Part shown: positions 1-6,863 of the stretch, one piece after another
How positions within the stretch are numbered: the stretch's first letter is position 1
Layout: every line of letters starts with the position of its first letter
Assembly (NCBI GenBank): GCA_019637175.1
Contig: JAHBWD010000007.1
Coordinates: 1-64,000, forward strand
Direction of reading: 5' to 3'
DNA from: Labilithrix sp.
Lineage (GTDB): Bacteria > Myxococcota_A > Polyangia > Polyangiales > Polyangiaceae
Length of the DNA stretch: 64,000 nt
Made by a program: the position numbers and the translations under genes
The notes under the pieces: generated by a model
The model's input: the letters and a program-made list of their open reading frames with translations, nothing else
Database searches by the model: none
Told to the model about the DNA's origin: nothing

Positions 1-292
1 CCGCCCGAAGTTCCACCTGCACGTAGGCGCTCACACTGAGGCGGTTGGTGATCGACGCCTCAAGGTCCTTCGTTCTGCTGTACGTTCCAACGAGGCTGCT
101 CAACCAACGTGGGGTGACCGCGGTTCCGTCGGCGCCAGTGTTGCAGAACGGGCCATCAACAGGATCGGAAGTCCAGCTGGACGTCACCGTCGCCGCGCGC
201 TCCGCGCGACCTGGTAAACGGGACGAGCCGCATCCGACTCCAAGCACCGCTGTTAGGGTAACGAACCCCAGCCTGCGCGCAAGCGTGTGCAT
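1..292 (-). CDS. Secreted lipoprotein of unknown function, N-terminal part only
   Basis: The reading frame begins at an ATG at 292 and runs leftwards off the window edge with no stop, giving 97 codons. The first 24 residues form a lipoprotein signal peptide: charged n-region (MHTLARR), hydrophobic core, and a lipobox LGVGC followed by GSS, so the mature protein should be lipid-anchored in the envelope. After the Cys the visible part is Ser/Thr-rich with one further Cys and matches no domain I can name. A purine-rich stretch (GAAGGGGG) lies about 9 nt upstream of the start. Function cannot be assigned because the C terminus is missing. The signal peptide is what makes this frame convincing over the overlapping open frame on the other strand. 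Confidence 0.7.
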   Translation of the reverse strand, partial: MHTLARRLGFVTLTAVLGVGCGSSRLPGRAERAATVTSSWTSDPVDGPFCNTGADGTAVTPRWLSSLVGTYSRTKDLEASITNRLSVSAYVQVELRA

Positions 293-487
293 CGAGGCAC
301 CCCCTTCGTCCCACTCCTGCCCAAAACGGGCAAACCGTGGATACTGGAAAATCTAGCACGACGGCTCAGCCGCGCACGCCGGCGAATGATGTTCGGTGCG
401 CGCAGGTAAGGCAGTCTCTGCACACCGGGGATTCACCAGGCTTCCGTGGACACCCCAACAAGCGCGAAGATGCGGGAGGAGTGTCCG

Positions 488-796
488 ATGGCGAAGCGAG
501 AGGAAGGAAGGAAGCGGCGAGCGTTCACGCCGGAGTTCAAGGCCGAGGCCGTGCGTCTCTGCCGGGTGGGCGACCGCACGATCAGGCAGGTCGCGAAGCA
601 TCTCGATCTGACCGAGACCGCGCTGCGTGACCGGAACCATCAGCGCCGAAATCGACGCCGGCAAGGGCCCGCCTGACGCGCTCAGGAAGGACGAGCGCGA
701 CGAGCTCCGCGAGCTGCGCAAGCGCGTGAAGCGCCTCGAGATGGAGCGCGAGGTGAGAACAAAGCGACCGCCTTCTTCGCGAAGGAGAACGGGTGA
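488..796 (+). pseudogene. IS3-family transposase OrfA, disrupted by two compensating frameshifts
   Basis: OrfA is the HTH subunit that binds the IS ends. The ATG at 488 follows a good Shine-Dalgarno (GGAGGAG, 475-481). The N terminus has the typical FTPEFKAEAVRLC and QVAKHLDLTETALRD helices. Around 629-645 one extra base moves the frame; the expected coiled-coil region then continues in another frame (IDAGKG, LRELRKRVKRLEMERE). One missing base near 755-760 restores the original frame for the last residues (KATAFFAKENG), and the stop TGA at 794-796 overlaps the orfB ATG. The net shift is zero but the middle third cannot be read in one frame. This is decay rather than the single programmed -1 shift used by active IS3 elements to make OrfAB; sequencing error at both sites is a less likely alternative. 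Confidence 0.8.
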
Positions 797-1671
797 TGTT
801 CAAGCTCGTCGACGCGGAGAAGGCGAACTTCCCGATCCAGGTCCTCTGCGACGTCCTCGACGTCTCTCGGAGCGGTTTCTACGCGTGGAAGACGCGCGCG
901 CCCAGCGTCCGAAAGAACGACGATGAGCGGCTCGCCGTCGAGATCACGGCGACGCACGCGAAGAGCAAGAAGCGATACGGCAGCCCGCGTGTGGATCGCG
1001 CGCTTCGCAAGAAGGGCATCCGCGTGGGCAAGAAGCGCGTAGCGCGTTTGATGCCGGAAAAGGGCCTCGCGGGGCGTCTGATGCGTCGCTTCCGGCGTAC
1101 GACGGACTCCCGTCACGCGAACCCGATCGCGCCGAACATCGTGGCTCGCGACTTCAAGCCGACTGCGCCGAACACGGTCTGGGCGGGTGACGTGACCTAC
1201 GTCGCGACCGATGAGGGGTGGGCGTACCTTGCCGTGTTGCTCGACCTGTTCTCCCGCCGCGTCGTCGGCTGGGCGATCAGCGCGACGAACGACACGGAGC
1301 TCGCGCTTGCGGCGCTCGAGCGCGCGGTCCAGAGCCGCCATCGTGTCCCTGCCGGCCTCGTGCACCACACCGACCGCGGCAGCCCGTACGCGAGCGACGA
1401 CTACCGGCGGGCGCTCGCTTTGCGCGGCATGATCGCGAGCGTGAGCCGCACCGGCGACTGCTTCGACAACGCTGTCGCCGAGAGCTTCTTGGCCACGCTG
1501 CGCGCGGAGCTCGTCGACGATGAGCGCTACCCGACCCGGAGAGCCGCCGAGATCTCGATCGGCGACTACATCGGAGGCTTCTACAACAACGAACGCCTCC
1601 ACTCGCACCCCGACTGCCTCAGCCCGATCGAGTTCGAATTGAAGGCTCAAGTCGCCGCGATTGCGGCATAG
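796..1671 (+). CDS. IS3-family transposase OrfB (DDE integrase-type)
   Basis: This is the catalytic subunit of an IS3-family transposase, 291 residues, full length for the family. The N-terminal HTH_21 region (YGSPRVDRALRKKG, residues 61-74) is followed by an rve/DDE catalytic core with D132 (VWAGDVTYV), D193 (HHTDRGSPY) and E229 (FDNAVAESF). The D193-E229 spacing gives the classic DD35E signature, so the catalytic triad is complete. The ATG at 796 overlaps the orfA stop as TGATG, so translation is probably coupled to orfA. An in-frame GTG one codon upstream is the only alternative start. The protein looks functional, but the damaged orfA argues against independent transposition. Confidence 0.92.
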   Translation: MFKLVDAEKANFPIQVLCDVLDVSRSGFYAWKTRAPSVRKNDDERLAVEITATHAKSKKRYGSPRVDRALRKKGIRVGKKRVARLMPEKGLAGRLMRRFRRTTDSRHANPIAPNIVARDFKPTAPNTVWAGDVTYVATDEGWAYLAVLLDLFSRRVVGWAISATNDTELALAALERAVQSRHRVPAGLVHHTDRGSPYASDDYRRALALRGMIASVSRTGDCFDNAVAESFLATLRAELVDDERYPTRRAAEISIGDYIGGFYNNERLHSHPDCLSPIEFELKAQVAAIAA

Positions 1672-1766
1672 TCAGGTCGTCCACGAGAGCGGGGAAGGAT
1701 CAGAGCACGGGCCGCGACGTAGCGAGCGTAGCTGTGGCCGCCGCCGCCGTGCTACGTGGACGCGTG

Positions 1767-2537
1767 ATGTCGTCGTTCTCGGTACGGCCCTCCGAGCGCG
1801 AGCCCGTCTCGACGCGGTTCGTGCGTGCGATCTCCCGCGGGAGGCTCGGGGGAGGGGCGGGCGAGCGGCGGTTCGAAGCGCCCGAGATCTATGGTCGATC
1901 CGCGATCGCTCGCATCGCGCGCGCGCTGCCGCTCGTCGAGCGCGCGTACGCGAACGTGCGGTTCTCGATCCTCCGCCCGAAGCTGCTCAGCGTCATGGAC
2001 CTGCTCTTGCCCGACGAGGGGCCCATCCTCGACATCGGCTGCGGCTTCGGCCTCTTCGCCGCCTACTTCGGGCAGACGCAGCCAGGCCGCCGCATCGTGG
2101 GCGTCGATCCCGACGCGCGGCGCATCGAGATGGCGCGGAAGGTCTGCGCCAAGATCGGCCTCGAGGGTCACACGTTCGTCGCCGGCGACGCGCGCGACGT
2201 CGCGCTCGAGGGCACCTTCGCCGGGGCCTACGTCCTCGACGTGATGCACCACATCCCCGCGGCCGATCAGCGGCCCCTGCTCGAGCGCCTCCGCGATCTG
2301 CTCGCGCCGCGCGGCGTGCTCGTCGTCAAAGACATCACGACCGAGCCCGCGCTCGGCCTCGAGTTCACGCGCCTGCTCGACCGCGTCATGGTCGGCTGGG
2401 ACGAGCCCTTGGCCTACCGCCATCACCGCGAGTGGGGCGAGATGCTCACGTCGCTCGGCTTCCACGTCCGCATGGTGCGCGTGCCCGACGTGCTGCCGTA
2501 CCCCCACGTCGTCATCGCCGCGACCAAGGCCGACTGA
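1767..2537 (+). CDS. Class I SAM-dependent methyltransferase
   Basis: A 256-residue cytoplasmic methyltransferase of the Rossmann-fold class. Motif I is ILDIGCGFG (residues 97-105) for SAM binding, followed by an acidic residue in GVDPD and a motif-II-like stretch at AYVLDVMHHI. The C-terminal third is typical of methyltransferase type 11/25 proteins acting on small molecules or lipids, but the substrate is not visible. I chose ATG 1767 because a GTG at 1734 would add an 11-residue Ala/Arg tail with no homologous look and lies close to the IS end at 1702. The gene converges exactly on hisB (stop at 2537, hisB stop from 2538), with no biosynthetic neighbours to indicate its target. Confidence 0.8.
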   Translation: MSSFSVRPSEREPVSTRFVRAISRGRLGGGAGERRFEAPEIYGRSAIARIARALPLVERAYANVRFSILRPKLLSVMDLLLPDEGPILDIGCGFGLFAAYFGQTQPGRRIVGVDPDARRIEMARKVCAKIGLEGHTFVAGDARDVALEGTFAGAYVLDVMHHIPAADQRPLLERLRDLLAPRGVLVVKDITTEPALGLEFTRLLDRVMVGWDEPLAYRHHREWGEMLTSLGFHVRMVRVPDVLPYPHVVIAATKAD

Positions 2538-3128
2538 CTACGTCGAGAGCGTGCCCTTCGTCGACGGGATCCCCTGCGCGCGCGGATCGATCGCGCACGC
2601 CGCGCGGAGCGCCTTGGCGAACGCCTTGAAGCAGATCTCGGTCATGTGGTGCAGGTTCGTGCCCGCGTGCAGCACGACGTGGAGGTTCGACGCCGCGCCG
2701 CGCGCGAAGGCCTCGAAGAAGATCTCCGCGAGCTCGGTGTCCCAGTCGCCGAGCTTCGCCTTCGGCATCGGGACCTCCCACACGAAGAAGGGGCGGCCCG
2801 ACAGGTCGAGGGTGCACGTCGCGCGGGCCTCGTCCATCGGCAGGGTGGCCCACCCGTAGCGCGCGATGCCGGCCTTGTCGCCGAGCGCGGTCGCGACGGC
2901 GCGGCCGAGCGTGATCCCGACGTCCTCGGTCGTGTGGTGCCCGTCGATCTCGACGTCGCCCTTCGCGCGGACCTTCAGATCGAACAGGCCGTGCTTCGCG
3001 ATCTGCTCGAGCATGTGGGAGAGGAACGGGATCGGCGTCTCTACGTCGCTCGCGCCCGTTCCGTCGAGCTCGATGACCACCTCGATGTCGGTCTCCTTGG
3101 TGGTGCGCTTGTCGCGGCCGCTTCGCAT
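2538..3128 (-). CDS. hisB: Imidazoleglycerol-phosphate dehydratase
   Basis: HisB dehydrates imidazole-glycerol phosphate to imidazole-acetol phosphate, the sixth step of histidine biosynthesis. At 196 residues the protein is the usual length for the monofunctional enzyme with no phosphatase domain. Both metal-binding signature motifs are present: DGHHTTEDVGITLG (residues 62-75) and the second His pair in NLHHMTE near the C terminus, with an SHMLEQIAKHG segment at 37-47. The start is the ATG at 3128; a longer open frame upstream lacks family similarity. No other his gene is in the window, so histidine genes are dispersed here. It is divergent from the Crp-family gene, and the shared 88-bp spacer holds a palindrome at 3171-3187. 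Confidence 0.95.
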   Translation of the reverse strand: MRSGRDKRTTKETDIEVVIELDGTGASDVETPIPFLSHMLEQIAKHGLFDLKVRAKGDVEIDGHHTTEDVGITLGRAVATALGDKAGIARYGWATLPMDEARATCTLDLSGRPFFVWEVPMPKAKLGDWDTELAEIFFEAFARGAASNLHVVLHAGTNLHHMTEICFKAFAKALRAACAIDPRAQGIPSTKGTLST

Positions 3129-3170
3129 GATGGCGCGTCGATTCGACCACGCCGGCGCCCGTTCGCCAAA

Positions 3171-3187
3171 GTTTCCCAAGTGGAAAC
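3171..3187. promoter_or_regulatory. Palindromic operator candidate between hisB and the Crp/Fnr gene
   Basis: The sequence GTTTCCCAAGTGGAAAC is a perfect 6-bp inverted repeat with a 5-nt centre. It lies 43 bp before the hisB start and 30 bp before the regulator's GTG, so a protein bound here could affect both genes. A dyad next to a Crp/Fnr gene suggests autoregulation. However, it is not the canonical TGTGA-N6-TCACA or TTGAT-N4-ATCAA consensus, so the link is inference. Confidence 0.4.
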
Positions 3188-3216
3188 GCCCGTGAAAACC
3201 CACTATCGTCCTAGCC

Positions 3217-3975
3217 GTGGCGCACGATCCCCGCGGAAATGAGGACGCTCCGCGCATCGACGCGCCCGCGCCGCGACCGCACGCTCCCGTGGGCCGAGAC
3301 ACGCTCGTCGATCTCGACGAGACGAACGACGTCGCCACGCGCATGCTCCTCGAGCAGTACGGTCGCCCGCTCGCGCAAGGCGAGATCCTGTTTCGGGAGG
3401 GCGACGCGGCCAACGAGGCCTTCCTCCTCCACAGCGGACGCGTTCGTCTGCTCAAGCGCGTCCGCATGGTCGAGCGGAGCCTCTCCGTCCTCCGCGCGGG
3501 GGATCTGTTCGGCGAAGGCGCGCTCGTCGACGGCGCCGTGCGGTCTTCGACCGCCGTGGCGCTCAGCGAGGGAACGGCGCTCGTGCTCGATCGCGTCGCG
3601 CTCCGGCAGATCGTCGAGCGCTTCCCGCAGCTTTCGGAGCGGATCCTCACGCAGCTCGTGAGGCGCCTGCGCGACGCTGAAGATCAAATCGAAGTCTTGA
3701 TGCTCAGGGACACGCAATCGAAGGTGATCAGCGCGCTGCTCAAGCTCGCGCGGGTCAGCCCGGGCACCAGCGCGGCCGATCTGTCGGTCTCGCCCGTCGA
3801 GCTCTCGAGCCGGGTCGGCCTCGACATCGAGACGGTCAAGCGAGCCGTCCAGCGCCTGCGCGATCAGCAGTACCTGAAGATCGTGGGCGAGCGGGTCGAG
3901 ATCCCGGACGTCGACGCGCTCCGCCGCCTCTATACGCTGCTCGGCTCGAAGGAAGAGCTGCGCGGCGAGCGCTGA
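3217..3975 (+). CDS. Crp/Fnr-family transcriptional regulator
   Basis: A 252-residue regulator with a cyclic-nucleotide-binding-type beta-barrel (about residues 40-150) and a C-terminal winged helix (about 185-235; SRVGLDIETVKRAVQRLRDQ is the recognition part). The barrel holds GDLFGEGALVDGAVRSSTAV, equivalent to the phosphate-binding cassette FGExALL-x-x-x-RSA of cAMP-binding proteins, so a nucleotide ligand is possible. There is no N-terminal Cys cluster, so this is not an oxygen-sensing Fnr. About 38 N-terminal residues, rich in Pro/Asp, precede the domain. The start is a GTG at 3217; ATG codons further in would cut the barrel. The target genes are unknown; divergent hisB is the obvious neighbour. 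Confidence 0.88.
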   Translation: MAHDPRGNEDAPRIDAPAPRPHAPVGRDTLVDLDETNDVATRMLLEQYGRPLAQGEILFREGDAANEAFLLHSGRVRLLKRVRMVERSLSVLRAGDLFGEGALVDGAVRSSTAVALSEGTALVLDRVALRQIVERFPQLSERILTQLVRRLRDAEDQIEVLMLRDTQSKVISALLKLARVSPGTSAADLSVSPVELSSRVGLDIETVKRAVQRLRDQQYLKIVGERVEIPDVDALRRLYTLLGSKEELRGER

Positions 3976-4301
3976 GCCCGTTCGGCGCCTACGCAGCGCG
4001 TCAGCTCCGCGTCATCGCCAGGGGCTGCGCCGGCGCACCGCACCTGGCCCCGCCTGAAAAGCACAAGAGTTGCGAATGCTTGGGCTCGATGCCTTCGAGG
4101 GTTGACGGCGGCGCCCGGGCAGAATAACACCGGTCCCCCCTGGTTCATGCGGTCGCGCTCGCCGATCAGAGCCGCAGTAACCCCTCGCCGCGTCGCGCGG
4201 CCTCGTCGTGCCTTTTGCGCTGCGCCGAAGATCCGCGCGCGCGACGCCACGCCCTGCGTCGAAAAGCGACTCGCCGGCCGGATCCGAACAATGAGGAGCT
4301 C
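3976..4301 (+). promoter_or_regulatory. 326-bp gene-free interval with a sigma70-like promoter
   Basis: I see no convincing protein-coding frame here. A sigma70-like promoter can be drawn at 4102-4130: TTGACG, a 17-nt spacer, then TAACAC. It would give a leader of about 165 nt ahead of the HTH gene at 4302. No stable terminator hairpin with a T-run follows the Crp/Fnr gene. The promoter is a motif match only. Confidence 0.35.
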
Positions 4302-4754
4302 GTGAGCATCACCACGGAAACGATCGGAACCACCCTCAGGCGCCAGCGCGAGACCAAGCGCATGGGCCTCGCCGAGGTCTCGCGCGTCACGCGCATTCCG
4401 CTCGGCACCCTCGAGGCCATCGAAGGCGATCACTTCGATGCTCTTCCGGGCGAGGTCTTCGTGAAGGGCTTCCTGAAGTCGTACGCCCAAACGGTCGGCC
4501 TCGTTCCCGACGACCTCATCGCGCGCTACGCCGCGAGCCGTCGGGTCGGGGCGATGGTGCCCTCCCTGCCGGTCGCCTCGCCCGTCCAAGCGGCGCGGGA
4601 GGGCCAGAGCCGCCGGTTCGGCGTCGCCATCGCGCTCGTCCTCCTGCTCATCCTCTTCACGCTCGCTCTCTCGATCGTGCTCAAGCCGCGCGGTCGCGAC
4701 ATGCCCCCCGAGCTCTCCCGGTCCGAGGCGCAGGTTCGGCTCGCCCTGAGCTGA
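4302..4754 (+). CDS. RodZ-like helix-turn-helix membrane protein, truncated form
   Basis: A 150-residue protein with an N-terminal HTH_25 domain (IGTTLRRQRETKRMGLAEVS, about residues 7-75), a linker, one transmembrane helix near residues 108-129 (GVAIALVLLLILFTLALSIV) and a short tail of about 20 residues. In RodZ this topology places the HTH in the cytoplasm, where it binds MreB and supports rod shape. The periplasmic DUF4115 domain usual in RodZ is missing, so it is either a short RodZ paralogue or a membrane-tethered DNA-binding protein. The GTG at 4302 is chosen because GAGGAG lies 3 nt upstream and it starts right at the domain. It stops 1 nt before recO starts, so the two are probably cotranscribed. 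Confidence 0.72.
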   Translation: MSITTETIGTTLRRQRETKRMGLAEVSRVTRIPLGTLEAIEGDHFDALPGEVFVKGFLKSYAQTVGLVPDDLIARYAASRRVGAMVPSLPVASPVQAAREGQSRRFGVAIALVLLLILFTLALSIVLKPRGRDMPPELSRSEAQVRLALS

Positions 4755-4755
4755 G

Positions 4756-5490
4756 GTGAAGCGGATCGACTCGCGCGCGCTGCTCGTTCGGAGCGTGCCG
4801 TACGGCGAGGCTGATCTCATCGCGACGTTCTTCACCGAGGCCGCCGGCAAGGTCTCGGCGATCGTGCGCGGCGCGCGCCGGTCGACCAAGCGCTTCGCCG
4901 GCGCGCTCGAGCCGATTCACGAGCTCGCGATCACGCTCGAGGATCGCGGCAAGGAGCTCTGCACGCTGAAGGAGGCGCGCATCGCCCGCGCTCGCCACGG
5001 GATCGTCTCGGACCTCGACACGATGGAAGCGGCGGGCCGCGCGCTCCGCTGGGTGCGCCACCTCTGCCCCGCGAGAACGCCGGAGCCGGCGGCGTGGGCC
5101 TCGCTCGAGGCCCTGCTCGAGGCGCTCGACGCCATCGGCGCCAGCCGCGGGGCCGATCGCGGCCAGGCGGTCCAGCTCCGGCTCGTGCGCTTCGGGCTCG
5201 GCCTGCTCGCCGACGTCGGCTACGCGCTCGACTTCGAGCGGTGCGTCCGTTGCGGCAAGCCTTGCCCCGCGGGCCGCTCGGCGTTCGTCGACGGCGGAGC
5301 CGGCGGCCTCGTGTGCATGACCTGCGGCGGCGCGCGGCGCACGATGAGCGCGGAGCTTCGCGCGCTCGCGGTCGACGCGACCAGGGCGCCCGATCCTGCG
5401 GCCGTGTCGATCTCCGCGCCGCGAACGAACGAGCTGCTCGAGATCGTGGAAGAGGCCATGAGCGCTCACACCGACTTCGATCCGACTTGA
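4756..5490 (+). CDS. recO: DNA repair protein RecO
   Basis: RecO loads RecA onto SSB-coated single-stranded DNA with RecR in the RecFOR recombination-repair pathway. The 244-residue length is normal. The N-terminal OB fold is recognised by ALLVRSVPYGEADLIATFFT and KVSAIVRGARRS. The C-terminal helical domain holds a four-cysteine zinc site: CVRCGKPC (residues 159-166) and CMTCGG (about 189-194). The start is a GTG at 4756, one base after the upstream HTH gene's stop. The PfkB gene begins 34 bp downstream in the same direction. Confidence 0.92.
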   Translation: MKRIDSRALLVRSVPYGEADLIATFFTEAAGKVSAIVRGARRSTKRFAGALEPIHELAITLEDRGKELCTLKEARIARARHGIVSDLDTMEAAGRALRWVRHLCPARTPEPAAWASLEALLEALDAIGASRGADRGQAVQLRLVRFGLGLLADVGYALDFERCVRCGKPCPAGRSAFVDGGAGGLVCMTCGGARRTMSAELRALAVDATRAPDPAAVSISAPRTNELLEIVEEAMSAHTDFDPT

Positions 5491-5523
5491 GGCCCCACGC
5501 GGTCCGTGTGACGATCCGCGGCG

Positions 5524-6501
5524 GTGGCTGCCAGCGAAGAAAAGTCCGCGAGAGAAGTTTCGTGCTTCGGTGAGCTCTTGTGGGATTTCTTCGAGGGCGA
5601 GAAAGTCGACAAGGAGCCGATCGCGCGTCAGTTCAGGCGCGAGGTGGGGGGCGCGTCGGCGAACGTCGCCACGGTGCTCGCGCGCCTCGGCGTGAAGGCC
5701 GCCGCGATCGGCGGCGTGGGCGACGACAAGCTCGGCGACGCGCTCCGCGCGCAGCTCGCGGCCGACGGCGTCGACGTCTCGCACGTCACGCGCCTGCCAG
5801 GAGCGCGCACCGGCATCACGTTCGTCTCGCGCGACGCGGGAGGGGAGCCGAGCTTCACCCCGTACCGCCAGGGCACGGCCGATCTCTCCTTCGGCGAGAA
5901 GCACGTGTCGCCCGCGATGGCGAAGGCGCGCTGGGCGGTCGTCGGAACGACGAGCATGCTGCCCGCGCTCCGCGCCGGCACCCTCAAGTTCCTCGCCGCG
6001 CTGGAGAAGGCGAAGGGCCACCTCTTCGTCGATCTCAACGTTCGCGCGCACTTGTGGAGCAGCGAGGCCGAGATGCGCGCCGCCGCCGCCGAGCTCGCGT
6101 CGCACGCCGCCGTCGTGAAGGGCTCCGAGGGCGATCTCGGCGCGCTCGCCGGAAAGCGCGGCATGTCGTGGCTCGACCAGCACGCCAAAGGCGCGACCTG
6201 GGTGCTCACGCGCGGCGAGAACGGCGCCGCGGCCGTCGGCGCGCACGGGCAGGTCACGTTCCCCACGAAGCGCGTGCGCTGCATCGACGCGACGGGCGCC
6301 GGCGACGCGTTCGTCGCCGGCGTGCTCGCCGTGCTCGTCCGCGCGAACGCGAAGCCGGGCACGCCCGCGTTCGCCGATCCCAAGCTGTGGACACGCGCGC
6401 TCGAGGTCGGGCACATGCTCGGCGCGAAGGCCGTGTCCGCCGTCGGCGCGACCGCGGGCGTGACCCAGATCGACGATCTGCGCGCGCGGCTCAAGGGGTG
6501 A
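5524..6501 (+). CDS. PfkB-family sugar kinase (fructokinase-like)
   Basis: A 325-residue ribokinase/PfkB-family kinase that phosphorylates a sugar or nucleoside hydroxyl with ATP. The family's first signature is seen as GGASANVATVLARLGVKAAA with GGVGDDKLGD, and the second as IDATGAGDAFVAGVLAV (about residues 257-273), which contains the catalytic Asp and the GAGD anion hole. The N terminus CFGELLWDFF resembles fructokinases (V/C-x-GE-x-L-x-D-x-x). The exact substrate cannot be fixed. The start is a GTG at 5524. Its stop overlaps the GTG of the next gene by 4 bp (GTGA), so the two are translationally coupled. Confidence 0.85.
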   Translation: MAASEEKSAREVSCFGELLWDFFEGEKVDKEPIARQFRREVGGASANVATVLARLGVKAAAIGGVGDDKLGDALRAQLAADGVDVSHVTRLPGARTGITFVSRDAGGEPSFTPYRQGTADLSFGEKHVSPAMAKARWAVVGTTSMLPALRAGTLKFLAALEKAKGHLFVDLNVRAHLWSSEAEMRAAAAELASHAAVVKGSEGDLGALAGKRGMSWLDQHAKGATWVLTRGENGAAAVGAHGQVTFPTKRVRCIDATGAGDAFVAGVLAVLVRANAKPGTPAFADPKLWTRALEVGHMLGAKAVSAVGATAGVTQIDDLRARLKG

Positions 6502-6857
6502 CATGGCCGACGCGCGAACGAGGTGCAAAGCCGTTCGCTCGCCGCGCGGCGCGCGTGACCGAGATCGACTGGGGCGACGGCCACAAGGGCATCTATCCGC
6601 ACGAGATCCTCCGCGGCTACTGCCCGTGCGCGGGCTGCCAGGGGCACGAGGGGACGATCAAGTTCATCCCGCCGTCGGGCAACCAGCTCGAGCTCGACGA
6701 GATCGCGCCCGTCGGCAACTACGCGCTCCAGCTCACGTGGTTCGACGGACACTCGAGCGGCATCTATTCGTACAAGTACCTGCGCGGCCTCTGTCAGTGC
6801 GACGAGTGCCGGCCCGGCGCGACGAAGGAAGAGCGCGGTCCGCTCCCGCGTTCCTGA
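6498..6857 (+). CDS. DUF971-domain protein (gamma-butyrobetaine hydroxylase N-terminal-like)
   Basis: A small 119-residue protein consisting of a DUF971 domain, the fold that forms the N-terminal zinc-binding region of gamma-butyrobetaine hydroxylases and also occurs alone in bacteria near Fe-S or cofactor genes. It keeps the WxDGH motif twice (DWGDGHKGIYP and TWFDGHSSGIYSYKYLR) and two Cys clusters, CPCAGC and CQCDEC, which are good metal-ligand candidates. The GTG at 6498 overlaps the kinase stop; an internal GTG before TEIDWGDGH is an alternative. The first 20 residues are basic and not conserved-looking. It has no oxygenase domain, so it is not itself a hydroxylase; the role is unknown. 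Confidence 0.75.
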   Translation: MTWPTRERGAKPFARRAARVTEIDWGDGHKGIYPHEILRGYCPCAGCQGHEGTIKFIPPSGNQLELDEIAPVGNYALQLTWFDGHSSGIYSYKYLRGLCQCDECRPGATKEERGPLPRS

Positions 6858-6863
6858 CCACCC

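Larger units (their letters stand above)
428..1702 (+). mobile_element. IS3-family insertion sequence with decayed orfA
   Basis: The element contains the two-gene orfA/orfB arrangement of IS3-family transposons. The right end, read inward from 1702, is TGATCCTTCCCCGCTCTCGT followed by GGAC, which resembles the IS3-type terminal repeat. The left end (from about 428) keeps the inner GTGGAC at 446-451 and the CACC run, but only about 13 of 24 outer positions match the right end, so the left boundary is approximate. I see no convincing 3-4 bp target duplication. orfB is intact, but orfA carries two frameshifts, so the copy is probably not autonomously active. The element sits 64 bp upstream of the methyltransferase start at 1767 and may have replaced that gene's original promoter. 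Confidence 0.8.

Noticed and set aside
1734..1766. GTG start for the methyltransferase at 1734
   Set aside because: The extension is a short Ala run with no ribosome-binding site; ATG 1767 is a better start.
3930..4889. Minus-strand frame across the gap before recO
   Set aside because: Composition is low-complexity and it overlaps two genes with clear domains. The gap itself has no supported gene.
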